DNA of 27,513 nucleotides from Fodinibius sp050117475 (lineage in GTDB: Bacteria > Bacteroidota > Rhodothermia > Balneolales > Balneolaceae). The notes under the pieces were generated by a model that ran no database searches, was not told where the DNA came from, and was given only the letters and a program-made list of their open reading frames with translations. A program made the position numbers and the translations under genes. Of the stretch, positions 1 through 8,461 are shown in pieces. The stretch's first letter is position 1; every line of letters begins with the position of its first letter. The stretch spans positions 1 through 27,513 of the forward strand of contig JASFMR010000048.1 in NCBI GenBank assembly GCA_050117475.1. Direction: 5' to 3'.

Positions 1-14
1 AAAGCAGGCTTCAA

Positions 15-1331
15 TCAGGGAGCTCCGAATTTGGTGTCGATCTGTACATTCAGTTCTTTCAGAAGTTTCATTGGCAGGGTGCCGCCGATGAAAATAAATA
101 AGAAGTCATTGGCAAGAGGATAAGTGTCCTTTCTTTTCTCTTTGATAAATATCCGGTTCTCTTCATTTTTCACTACTTGGCTGTTATAAATAATCTCCAC
201 CTTACCTTTTTTAATGGCCTTATCGATGCGATCCCGATTTTGGGGCTTAATCCTGAATAACTGCTCTTTGCGATATGAAATCCGTACTGTATTTGATGAT
301 TGGTCAGCCAGGGATAAGGCAGCTTCTACTGCTGAATCCCCACCGCCGACAACAGTGATTGTATTATGTTGGAATTGCTCGGTATCACGAAGGGAGTAGG
401 CCACATTGGGTAAGTTTTCCCCTTCGATCCCCAATTTTCGGGGGGTACCCCGCCGACCGATGGCCAGGAGTACACGTTGCGTGATAAATTCATTGGTATT
501 TGTGATTACTTTAAAAAGCCGTTCGTCCAGTTTTTGAATATGCTCTACCTGTTGACCGGTTTTGATATCCAGACCCAGTTGGTCTATAACATCAAACCAG
601 GTCTCCATAAGCTCCTCTTTTCGAATTTCGTGTTTATGGATTTTTCCGTACCCAGGGATAGAAAGAGGCTGGGTCATTACTACTTTTTTACGGGGATAGG
701 AGCGGATGCTCCCACCGATATTTTCCCGTTCCAGGGTAACTGTCTTAAGATTGTGGCGGTTAAAGTATATAGTGGCTGAGAGCCCGGCCGGGCCACAACC
801 GACAACCACAGCATCAAGCACCGAATCTAATTGCTTGTGGCGTTCTTTTACAATATATCCCACACATTCTTCGGCCTGGACAAAAGCATTCCGTATAAGT
901 CCCATCCCACCAAGTTCTCCGATAATATATATCCCGGGTATATTGGTTTCAAAGTTTCCCTTTATCCTGGGGATATCAACGCCTCGCTTTTCACTACCAA
1001 AAACGAGTTGAATCGCATTTACGGGACAACTTCTTTCACAAAGTCCGTGTCCCACACACCGAGCGGGGGCTACAGTCACAGCTTGTCCGTTGCGCAGTCC
1101 CAGCACATCTTCTTCGGGACATGCAGCGATACAACTTCCAGAGCCAATACAGGCGTTTGGATCAACAACTGGGTGGAGTGAGACCGGTTCTTTGAGGCCG
1201 TATTTGAGTGCTTCGACTTCAGCTTCCTGTGTTCTTTCTTCTAGTTCTCTTTTATTTCTCAAAAAGGGAATGGCAAATATAAGAAAGAGAATAACCGCGG
1301 TGGCCCATATTATGATGGTATAGCTGTCCAT
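15..1331 (-). CDS. Membrane-anchored ferredoxin / FAD-NAD(P) oxidoreductase (thioredoxin-reductase-like)
   Basis: The predicted 438-aa protein has one N-terminal transmembrane helix (about residues 4-23) followed by a basic stretch (RNKR), which places the rest in the cytoplasm. A two-cluster ferredoxin domain follows (Cys 61, 67, 71 and 92, 98, 102). Then come a PGIYIIGELGGMG segment (132-144), an FAD dinucleotide motif GCGPAG (178-183) and an NAD(P) motif GGGDSA (329-334). There is no redox CxxC as in true thioredoxin reductase, so it probably passes electrons between NAD(P)H, FAD and Fe-S clusters. I chose the ATG at 1331 because it overlaps the stop of the upstream barrel gene as TAATG and has GGAGAT about 6 nt before it; an in-frame ATG at 1346 lacks such a site. 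It is the last visible gene of the multiheme cytochrome unit; whether the unit continues past the left edge cannot be seen. The exact redox partners are inferred. Confidence 0.87.
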   Translation of the reverse strand: MDSYTIIIWATAVILFLIFAIPFLRNKRELEERTQEAEVEALKYGLKEPVSLHPVVDPNACIGSGSCIAACPEEDVLGLRNGQAVTVAPARCVGHGLCERSCPVNAIQLVFGSEKRGVDIPRIKGNFETNIPGIYIIGELGGMGLIRNAFVQAEECVGYIVKERHKQLDSVLDAVVVGCGPAGLSATIYFNRHNLKTVTLERENIGGSIRSYPRKKVVMTQPLSIPGYGKIHKHEIRKEELMETWFDVIDQLGLDIKTGQQVEHIQKLDERLFKVITNTNEFITQRVLLAIGRRGTPRKLGIEGENLPNVAYSLRDTEQFQHNTITVVGGGDSAVEAALSLADQSSNTVRISYRKEQLFRIKPQNRDRIDKAIKKGKVEIIYNSQVVKNEENRIFIKEKRKDTYPLANDFLFIFIGGTLPMKLLKELNVQIDTKFGAP

Positions 1332-2923
1332 TAAAACGATCTCCAAATACTAAACTGAAGGCTGTTATTTATAAACAATTCGCCATAGCCAGAACGCAGA
1401 TTAGTTTGGAAATACCAATTACTGCTCAGGTTTACCGATGCTGAAAGATCGACGGTATGTGTTTGGTACTGATCGCTGGCAAAGTCGGTGCGATAGAATT
1501 CATATCCCAGCGAAAGGTAAAAGTTGTTAAATTCGCGATGGATTCCGGGAGCCAGGCGAATAGTGTTGAAGGTATCGTTATACCAATATTGGGCGTTGAC
1601 AGAAAAACCCAATTTCCACAGGTTGCTTCTATATTTTTGGGCATATCCTGATACTGCGTAGGCAGTAGAATTTAATTCTGAAGAAATGCGTGTAAAGTCT
1701 GCGCCAATATTGCCATAATCCGTAAGAATTCTAGTGCCTCCCGTTATTTGAGTACGGCGGTAGCCAATAGGATTACCATTCCGGTACATCAAGTAGGGGC
1801 GCCGTTGGTTATAGCCGCCATGCAATTTCAACCAACCGGCGAGTGAAAATGTTCCCCGAACCATGATTTGGGAAAACTCCCATCCTTTTGACTGTGGGTT
1901 CTGGTCGGCTTTTAGACGCAACGAAATGCGATTCCGGTCTAAAATGAATTGTTGATAAGCCCCCACATAAAGATGGTTGTTGAGGTTTATGGCAGGAGTA
2001 ATAGCCGTGAAATTCAGCTCAGTGGAGCTTCTGAATTTCCGGACCTGAAATTCCTGATAAGTGTATATAGAATATTTAGGCAAATCGGTTTGGAAACCTT
2101 CATCACTGCGAATAGGTTCAAAACCGGCAATCAAGCCGATACCATTATGTCGGTCTCCCACTTTTGCCATAACGCCGTCCCAAAAGCCTGAAAAAATTTC
2201 ATATTGGTTATAGAAACGCCCCGCTGTAATAGTCAGTGGGATATTCGTATATCTTTTTTCCAAATTCAGACGATAAAAACGTGCCCAGCTGCTTGGGTTT
2301 ATAGTAGACGAATTAGAATAGCGGTAAGAATAAGCCATAGAAGCATCGAAATTCAGTCCACCGGGTAAATTACGGATAAAGGCTGAAACATTTGTGTAGG
2401 GAGTTATAAATAGCCGATTGGTATGCTTATTTTGAACATTATTCCACTTGGTCGACGAAAATAGTGCATGGCCTCCAAATGCTATGCGCCCACTGATATT
2501 TGGATGTTCAACATCTCGATTGGATACACGGTTTTGGGAATTGCTTAGTATAGATTTTTTTCGCTTATCTATTTCTTGTTTTTCTTCGTTGGTTTGCCCC
2601 TGCATCCTTGGTTTTTCGAAGCGTATTAACATATTTTGCCCTCGGGTTACGGCAAAAGTATCGGATTCAAATTCTGCCGATAGGCTTGTTGAAGCTACAC
2701 TGTGAACTAAAAGGGCACCCAAAAAAGTATCCCCTCTGTAAACGTAAAGGGTGTCGCCCTGAATTATTCCATCATTGGAACCTGAGGACAAATAAATAGT
2801 TGATCCGGCGATTGCAGTTACTTGTGTACTGATTTCTTTCTCTTGTGCATGGCTCTGACTTACAAATATCAACAAGAGAAAAAATGGGATAAAGATGGCT
2901 ATAGCCCTTATCAATTTAATCAT
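1331..2923 (-). CDS. Outer-membrane beta-barrel protein of the multiheme cytochrome unit (candidate porin sheath)
   Basis: The predicted 530-aa protein has a signal peptide ending near residue 26 (SHA-Q). A small beta-rich, SH3-like domain follows (about 30-103), then a charged linker (105-140). A long region of alternating polar and aromatic strands (about 145-530) ends in Phe, as is typical of BAM-inserted outer-membrane barrels. Barrel size is compatible with roughly 18-22 strands, similar to porins of porin-cytochrome conduits, but I see no family-specific motif and cannot assign it to MtrB or OmbB. The ATG at 2923 is preferred over one at 2983 because GGGAGGG precedes it by 6 nt and the signal peptide starts there. 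It overlaps the stop of the 16-heme cytochrome gene by 8 nt. A role in enclosing a cytochrome across the outer membrane is inferred from the neighbours. Confidence 0.82.
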   Translation of the reverse strand: MIKLIRAIAIFIPFFLLLIFVSQSHAQEKEISTQVTAIAGSTIYLSSGSNDGIIQGDTLYVYRGDTFLGALLVHSVASTSLSAEFESDTFAVTRGQNMLIRFEKPRMQGQTNEEKQEIDKRKKSILSNSQNRVSNRDVEHPNISGRIAFGGHALFSSTKWNNVQNKHTNRLFITPYTNVSAFIRNLPGGLNFDASMAYSYRYSNSSTINPSSWARFYRLNLEKRYTNIPLTITAGRFYNQYEIFSGFWDGVMAKVGDRHNGIGLIAGFEPIRSDEGFQTDLPKYSIYTYQEFQVRKFRSSTELNFTAITPAINLNNHLYVGAYQQFILDRNRISLRLKADQNPQSKGWEFSQIMVRGTFSLAGWLKLHGGYNQRRPYLMYRNGNPIGYRRTQITGGTRILTDYGNIGADFTRISSELNSTAYAVSGYAQKYRSNLWKLGFSVNAQYWYNDTFNTIRLAPGIHREFNNFYLSLGYEFYRTDFASDQYQTHTVDLSASVNLSSNWYFQTNLRSGYGELFINNSLQFSIWRSF

Positions 2924-4247
2924 CTTCAGCCCTCCCGTTTTGGTGACAGCTATAGCAGGCTTGACTATCATAAACATACCCATTTACATCATTATGATGG
3001 GAGTCCGTTTCACTCTTAATGTGTTCATGACAGTTGAAACAGGTGAATTCGGCAAAATTATTGGAATTTTGATGACAGGTATTGCACGTACTCCAGGTGC
3101 CTTGGTGACGGCCGGAGAATATGGGAAAAAATTGAGTGTCATGATCCCCAAATTCTGCCCCTTGCCAGCTATTGACGTCATGACAAGTTTTACAATCAGT
3201 AGGGTAACCGCTACCCGCGTGCGCATTATTATAGTCTGATTCGTGGCAGGTATAACAGTCATTCTGATCAGTCGGGTGAAAGATGGTTTCAAAACCCGGT
3301 GTGATGTGACAGCTACTGCATTCAATACTGTTATGAGCGCCAACCAGTGCAAAGCCATTTGATACATTTACATGATCAAATTCAGCACCTTCCCAACGGT
3401 CCATGCCATGGCAGTTCTGACACGTGGTCGGGAAACCACTTCCTCCATGAGCATCATTGTAATCGGTTTCGTGACAAGCGATGCAATCATTCTCGTTGGA
3501 TGCATTGAAAATTGTCTCAAAACTGGGAGTGCGATGACAGCTGTTACAGGTAATACGATCATGGGCGCCTATTAAGGCAAAACCGCCAGATGCCTGTAAA
3601 TGGTCAAATGTTGCCGGGCCCCAGGCAATAGTTGTATGGCATTGTTGACATTCGGTGGAAAAACCCTGCGCTTTATGGTCGATGGATGTAGTGTTATTGT
3701 AATCTTCTTCGTGGCATGAAAGACAATCGGTATCGAGCGAAGTAAAAGTTCCGTGAGCATCATTCTGATGACAACTGGAACAACTTATCTGTTGATGGGC
3801 ACCGGTCAGGGGAAATAGGGTATTGGCATGAATCCGGCGACCCTCTGCCATATGAAACGACTCCATATTATGGCAAGTAGCACAAGATTCAACAAATTGG
3901 CCCTGGTGCACATCCACGTGACATGAAGCACAATCGTTTTGGCTGATCTGAGGTTTGCTGAATTTGAGGTCCAGGTGGCAGCTTTGGCAGCTTACATTTT
4001 GGTGTTTACCTAGCAATTCGAAATGCGTGGCCGAACTGTGATCAAAGTCCATATTTTCTTTAGCCGGTACCCACTGCCCAGTAGTATGACAGGCCGCGCA
4101 ATCAATGTCAATTCCAAATTTTCCGTGCGGATTTTTTACGGACTGGTTCTGGGCCGCTAGTTGCTGTGCAACTCCCAAAAAGAGCAGAAAAATTCCAATA
4201 AATATTTTTGAAGATACCCGGTATATGAAATTGGCTTTAATTTGCAT
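2916..4247 (-). CDS. Periplasmic 16-heme c-type cytochrome
   Basis: The predicted 443-aa exported protein has 16 CxxCH heme-binding motifs, beginning at residue 50, about one per 25 residues. A Sec signal peptide covers about residues 1-32 (hydrophobic core then AAQ); there is no lipobox Cys. Five repeats of the form FxHxxxxFxLxGxHxxxxCxxCH (last one degenerate) supply extra histidines that could be distal heme ligands. The family is the cytochrome c3-like multiheme class; the likely job is to move electrons between the 20-heme partner and the barrel protein. ATG 4247 overlaps the upstream cytochrome stop by 11 nt; a GTG at 4259 is an alternative start, and no strong Shine-Dalgarno site decides. 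The overlap suggests translational coupling. Substrate and direction of electron flow cannot be read from the sequence. Confidence 0.92.
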   Translation of the reverse strand: MQIKANFIYRVSSKIFIGIFLLFLGVAQQLAAQNQSVKNPHGKFGIDIDCAACHTTGQWVPAKENMDFDHSSATHFELLGKHQNVSCQSCHLDLKFSKPQISQNDCASCHVDVHQGQFVESCATCHNMESFHMAEGRRIHANTLFPLTGAHQQISCSSCHQNDAHGTFTSLDTDCLSCHEEDYNNTTSIDHKAQGFSTECQQCHTTIAWGPATFDHLQASGGFALIGAHDRITCNSCHRTPSFETIFNASNENDCIACHETDYNDAHGGSGFPTTCQNCHGMDRWEGAEFDHVNVSNGFALVGAHNSIECSSCHITPGFETIFHPTDQNDCYTCHESDYNNAHAGSGYPTDCKTCHDVNSWQGAEFGDHDTQFFPIFSGRHQGTWSTCNTCHQNSNNFAEFTCFNCHEHIKSETDSHHNDVNGYVYDSQACYSCHQNGRAEDD

Positions 4248-5970
4248 GACAAGACTCACAGGTTATTTGCATAGGCCTGAATCGGACAAAGGTATTTCCA
4301 TTCTTGTCTGTTTCTGTTTTATGACATGAAAAACAGGTTAGATTACTATGTGCCCCATCCAAGGGGAAACGGGTCCGGCTGTGATCAAAATCTGCCATCG
4401 TAAAGGCCTCTGTAGAGTGGCAGGCATCACAGTTGTTGCCAATGGCTGATTGTGTAAATTGATCGTGATGTGGATTGTCTTTGGCATGACATCCCTTGCA
4501 ATCCACTGGTATATCTCCCGATGTTAGTGCGAACCTCACTTGAACATTCTTATCAGTCTGATGACAGGAACGGCATGTGATAAACTGATGAGCCCCGGTT
4601 AGTGGAAAGCGGGTAGTGCTATGATCAAACTGAATTTTTGAAGTCCAGGAATCTGTATTATGGCAGTCAGCACAAACGATATTACCTTCAGAATTTTTGA
4701 ATTCCTGGCCGTGGGGATTGTCTTTATCATGACAGGCCTGGCATTCTAGACTGCTGAAATGAAAAATCATTTTTCTTCGGCTTGGGGATTGATGACATTG
4801 GCTACAGGGAATTGCCAGATGCGCGCCAGTGAGTGTGAATTTGGCTTCAGTGGAATGACGTTTGGGGCCAAATGTAGTGGGTAACCAACTGTCGGATGTA
4901 TGACAGTTGACACAGTTTGGACCTTGTGCCGAAGCTTTAAAAGCCCCATTATGATAATCCTCGTGACAGGAAAGGCATTTGTCAGATTTCGGATGAGGAT
5001 ATGAATAGCTCAGTGTAGATTGTACAAACGTCATTTTAATACCTGCCTGTGATGCTTCGGGGTTATGACACGATTCGCAAGTGATGGTTCGGTGCTTACC
5101 AACCAGGGGATAACCGGTAGTTTCATGGTTGAACGCTTTTTCCGAAAAGTTGACAAAACGATTCCAGCCCGTTGCAGTGTGACAGGAGGAACATTGAGTA
5201 CCTTTAGAACCGTTGTGGACATCTTCGTGGCAATCCAGGCATTTCCCAAACTTTAACCCGGTATATTGAATTAAAGGCTTTTGCCCATTACCAGTTTCTG
5301 ACCTATGACAGCTTTTGCAGGAGACGTCAATATGTTTACCCAGGAGTTTAAATTGAGTATTATCATGGTTAAAGGCCGTCATATTTTTCCAGTCAACAGG
5401 AGTGTGGCAGCTTTGGCAATCCTGTCCTATAAATTGATCACCATGGGGGGAATCTGCCTGATGACAATTTTGGCATTTGTTTCCCAAGCCTAAGAATGTA
5501 TGTCCGATGGCATTATGATCTCCTTTAAAATTTATTACAGACTGATCTGTTACAAATTTTTGGTTATGGCAACTCGTACATGATATATCGAGGTGCTTGC
5601 CTATGAGTGGGTAACCGGTTTTTTCATGTTCAAACTTTGTTGTATCCCACTTAAGAATTTCAAAAGTACGACCGAAATGTTCTTTGTGACAATTTGCACA
5701 GTTCTTGCCAACAATTGTTGAATGGTAACCCAGTTGGGCTTTAATTCGTGTTTTTAAAGGGGTATGGCAATTCAAACAACGCTGGTTGCTAATACCTTTG
5801 CTGCCAAGTGAATGGCATGAAGTGCAGTTAGTGACTCCTTCAAGGTTTTTATGAGCTTCTGATAGTTTGCCAGGTGATATAAGTTGTCCATAAGCATTGC
5901 CTGCAAAACCCGGTAGTGTCAGTACTATTAGGGTAAGCGTTAATTTCAGTATATCACTGAGGGTCGTCAT
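4237..5970 (-). CDS. Periplasmic 20-heme c-type cytochrome
   Basis: The predicted 577-aa exported protein contains 20 CxxCH motifs from residue 49 to close to the C-terminus. An N-terminal Sec signal peptide is visible (hydrophobic core, then AYG-Q near residue 28) and no lipobox. Six copies of a repeat FxHxxTxFxLxGxHxxxxCxxCH are visible, the same unit as in the 16-heme neighbour, so the two genes probably share ancestry by module duplication. The His in FxH and GxH positions are candidate sixth ligands. The start ATG at 5970 overlaps the TPR gene's stop as TAATG. Hemes are attached in the periplasm, so it would act between the inner-membrane cytochrome b and the outer-membrane assembly. At 20 hemes it is larger than MtrA-type decahemes. 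Confidence 0.92.
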   Translation of the reverse strand: MTTLSDILKLTLTLIVLTLPGFAGNAYGQLISPGKLSEAHKNLEGVTNCTSCHSLGSKGISNQRCLNCHTPLKTRIKAQLGYHSTIVGKNCANCHKEHFGRTFEILKWDTTKFEHEKTGYPLIGKHLDISCTSCHNQKFVTDQSVINFKGDHNAIGHTFLGLGNKCQNCHQADSPHGDQFIGQDCQSCHTPVDWKNMTAFNHDNTQFKLLGKHIDVSCKSCHRSETGNGQKPLIQYTGLKFGKCLDCHEDVHNGSKGTQCSSCHTATGWNRFVNFSEKAFNHETTGYPLVGKHRTITCESCHNPEASQAGIKMTFVQSTLSYSYPHPKSDKCLSCHEDYHNGAFKASAQGPNCVNCHTSDSWLPTTFGPKRHSTEAKFTLTGAHLAIPCSQCHQSPSRRKMIFHFSSLECQACHDKDNPHGQEFKNSEGNIVCADCHNTDSWTSKIQFDHSTTRFPLTGAHQFITCRSCHQTDKNVQVRFALTSGDIPVDCKGCHAKDNPHHDQFTQSAIGNNCDACHSTEAFTMADFDHSRTRFPLDGAHSNLTCFSCHKTETDKNGNTFVRFRPMQITCESCHAN

Positions 5971-6560
5971 TATTGAGTCGTTGATGAATGGTTCAGCTTT
6001 TGCAAAGACTCTTTGGCCAGATTAGCAATTTCCTTGTGTTCTGATTGTGTAAGCTGCAACCATAGCTTTCTGGCGGCTTCGGTATTCCCGGTATTAGCAT
6101 GGATAGCCCCGAGGTTATATTGTCCTTCCTCATCACCTGGAAAATTATTAAGCATGGCGATGGCGGTTCTTTTTGCTTTTTTCCAGTTTCCTGTTGCAGC
6201 ATAGCAATTTGTAAGGTCCAGCCATGACTGATGATCATTAGGATTTATTTTTAGCAGCTGTTCGTAATAAGCTATAGCAGATTCCGGCTTGTGTCCATCC
6301 TGGTATAATCGGGCCAGTCGCAACAAATGAGTTGTATCCTCGGGATTGTCCGATAGGTAAGCTTCTAATTGTTTGACTTGGTCTTTATACTGACCCGATA
6401 CATTTTCTGCCCCGGGGACATCTGGAACCGACATCATAGAACCAGCTTGAGAACCATTCCAAGAGGGGGCTGTATCAGGTAGAGAGCTCATTTCTGCATA
6501 AATTCCGAAAACACCAAAAGTCCCTGCAAGTATAACAACTATGATATATTTTTTTTTCAT
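5970..6560 (-). CDS. Membrane-anchored TPR protein, possible cytochrome assembly factor
   Basis: The predicted 196-aa protein has a basic N-terminus (MKKK), one hydrophobic segment (about 5-21) acting as signal anchor or signal peptide, a Ser/Pro-rich linker, and about three tetratricopeptide repeats (roughly 74-107, 108-141, 142-175). I chose the ATG at 6560 because GGAG lies 7 nt upstream and the hydrophobic segment follows directly; an earlier in-frame start at 6596 would lie inside the upstream gene. TPR domains bind peptides. The CcmH/NrfG TPR proteins present apocytochromes to heme ligation machinery, so a similar chaperone role for the two multiheme cytochromes encoded next is a reasonable inference, but there is no catalytic motif to prove it. 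It is separated from the cytochrome b gene by 13 nt. Confidence 0.8.
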   Translation of the reverse strand: MKKKYIIVVILAGTFGVFGIYAEMSSLPDTAPSWNGSQAGSMMSVPDVPGAENVSGQYKDQVKQLEAYLSDNPEDTTHLLRLARLYQDGHKPESAIAYYEQLLKINPNDHQSWLDLTNCYAATGNWKKAKRTAIAMLNNFPGDEEGQYNLGAIHANTGNTEAARKLWLQLTQSEHKEIANLAKESLQKLNHSSTTQ

Positions 6561-6573
6561 GATTAAGCTCCTT

Positions 6574-7434
6574 TTAGAAAATCCAGGTATAACCAAATAG
6601 GATGGCTACAACCACATGCAAAATGAGTACTAGAAACATGACAGCCGTTAAAGGGATGTGAAACACATGCCAGTAGCCAAATACTTTTTGAAAAGGTTTT
6701 TTGATCGCCTGTTGACTGGAAATCCATAATAATTGACGCCTTAAATTTTCTGCTTGTTGTTTTTGATGTCCATTTAAATTTTTGGATTTCAGGAGGTCAT
6801 CCAAGGAGTGATTGTCAAAGCGCGACATATCAAACTTCAGTGTGATCATTAAAGATTGCCCCACCGAATAATTTTGCCGGGGATTAAAGGCAATACAGGC
6901 GGTCTCCAACTGTTCTACACTAGCACCTGTTAAAGCCCCTAATTGTTTCAATATCTTCTTTTGCTTTTTTTCAATTTCAGTGTCATCGAGAAATACCCCG
7001 TCAAGCGTTTTTGGGATGCGAGCATAGACATACCGGCCGAAAATTCCGCTTGATACTACGAGCATCATACTCCAGAAAGAGATAGAGACAAGCCCAGAAA
7101 ACTTAAAAGTAGTATGCAGCAATACCCAGAAGGGGCCCAGGGTACATAAGAAGATGTGAAAGTGGAGCCAGTATTTAAGTTTACTCAGACGGCGAAATGA
7201 TTTAAACCTCTTCCTAATACTGTAAGTTGTGACCCCTATAATTATGAATAAGCTTCCCAGGATCCCCAGCCCATGACCGACTAAACCTGTTGGTTTAAAA
7301 AGGTCATGCATGGGATGAAAAGGGCGTTTTGAAAACGGTGTGATATAATAATTCCATCCCCATATCAATGGTGTGAATGCTAGAACTAACCAAAGTAGGA
7401 TAACAAATAAGGTAACGATACGTCCCTTTTTCAT
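6574..7434 (-). CDS. Inner-membrane di-heme cytochrome b-like protein
   Basis: The predicted 286-aa protein has five hydrophobic helices (about 7-27, 49-71, 88-109, 113-136 and 253-283). Two helices each carry a His pair spaced by 14: H93/H107 in the third and H259/H273 in the fifth. That is the classical geometry for two stacked heme b groups held between two helices. Positively charged loops (RKRFKSFRR after helix 2, and the segment after GRYVY) place the roughly 110-residue domain between helices 4 and 5 in the cytoplasm. The protein resembles ferric-reductase-like or cytochrome b561-type membrane subunits, but no named family was confirmed. It is the first gene of the unit. GGGGAG sits 4 nt before the ATG at 7434; a tandem ATG at 7437 is possible. 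It could move electrons across the inner membrane to the periplasmic cytochromes. Confidence 0.8.
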   Translation of the reverse strand: MKKGRIVTLFVILLWLVLAFTPLIWGWNYYITPFSKRPFHPMHDLFKPTGLVGHGLGILGSLFIIIGVTTYSIRKRFKSFRRLSKLKYWLHFHIFLCTLGPFWVLLHTTFKFSGLVSISFWSMMLVVSSGIFGRYVYARIPKTLDGVFLDDTEIEKKQKKILKQLGALTGASVEQLETACIAFNPRQNYSVGQSLMITLKFDMSRFDNHSLDDLLKSKNLNGHQKQQAENLRRQLLWISSQQAIKKPFQKVFGYWHVFHIPLTAVMFLVLILHVVVAILFGYTWIF

Positions 7435-7648
7435 CATTCTCCCCGTTAAGCTATTTGCTGATGTTAATAATGTAGGTATTTGATCTTTTATAAACCCTAG
7501 GTAATAGTATTCCTCGTAATTTCAACTTGGTCTATAAGTGATCGGGTACCAATCCCGCCTGTCTTTTAAGTAGGGAACTGATGTGGGATGAGATTGTTCC
7601 GGATTGTTTTAATCCGTATGTAATTTAGAGTTAATCTAACCGATGCTA

Positions 7649-8461
7649 TTACATCAGGTTAAAGGATGGGCCGTATAAAGCTAACAATATTGCAACCAGC
7701 ATAAGAGAGGTAACGATTTTATAGAAAGCCAGCTGGCGTTTTGTAATAGCGGGAGAAATCCTAAAAAATGAAAATCTACCGGCGATATTGAAGATCAGCA
7801 TATTATTCAAATCCGTTGCAAAGTGCAGCAGGATGGGAACCCAAATCGATCCTGTGATTAGATAGATATAAGAAAATAAGGCTCCGCCCATAAGCCAGCT
7901 CAATATTTGGTAAAACCCTCCACGGTTGGTAATCAGGTGGATGACGGTAAACAGAATTGTGGTGACAATAATGATAATTGCCGGACTGTATTGGAGTAGG
8001 TTTAAGGTTATATAGCCCCTGTATAGAACCTCTTCTTGCAATGCCACAATAAACAGGGTTACGATACCTCCGATAAGGCCGATCATATCAGATTGGTCCT
8101 TCGCAGGTTTTTCGAATGTGAGTGTTGCTCTACCGGACGCTTGCACTAAATAGATAAAGATTACTGCTGCGAAGAAAATAAGGCCTATCCCTATTGCCGA
8201 ATAAAGGAAGTCTTTAGTTAGGAACGATAACCCCAGTGATCCCAGGGGATGACCATCCCAAAACGTTAATGACAGTAGAATAATACCAAGTATGCATAAA
8301 TTTGCAAAAGCACCGATAAACAGAATTGGCACCGATGTACGGCTTTCCATCTTTTTTAAATCAATATCCATCTTGCTGGTTACGATCAATGCCAGTAAAG
8401 CAAAAATTACATAGACGATAATAGCAGCTGTTATCCGTAGCCAGGGTAAAAAGTCAGGCAT
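7649..8461 (-). CDS. CPBP family intramembrane glutamic endopeptidase
   Basis: The predicted 270-aa multi-pass membrane protein has all hallmarks of the CPBP (Abi/CAAX protease) family: EExxxR at 143-148 (QEEVLYRGY), FxxxH at 171-175, and a later HxxxD at 213-217 followed by N220. The Glu and His residues form the proposed intramembrane active site. About eight hydrophobic segments are seen. Known members process prenylated or small peptide substrates, or act in bacteriocin self-immunity; the substrate here is unknown. It stands alone, with 187 nt after the DUF2568 gene's stop, and its stop lies about 210 nt upstream of the cytochrome unit. Confidence 0.9.
   Translation of the reverse strand: MPDFLPWLRITAAIIVYVIFALLALIVTSKMDIDLKKMESRTSVPILFIGAFANLCILGIILLSLTFWDGHPLGSLGLSFLTKDFLYSAIGIGLIFFAAVIFIYLVQASGRATLTFEKPAKDQSDMIGLIGGIVTLFIVALQEEVLYRGYITLNLLQYSPAIIIIVTTILFTVIHLITNRGGFYQILSWLMGGALFSYIYLITGSIWVPILLHFATDLNNMLIFNIAGRFSFFRISPAITKRQLAFYKIVTSLMLVAILLALYGPSFNLM

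Noticed and set aside
2923..2983. Upstream in-frame start for the barrel protein
   Set aside because: The extra 20 residues precede the signal peptide and lie inside the 16-heme gene, while a strong GGGAGGG precedes the ATG at 2923.
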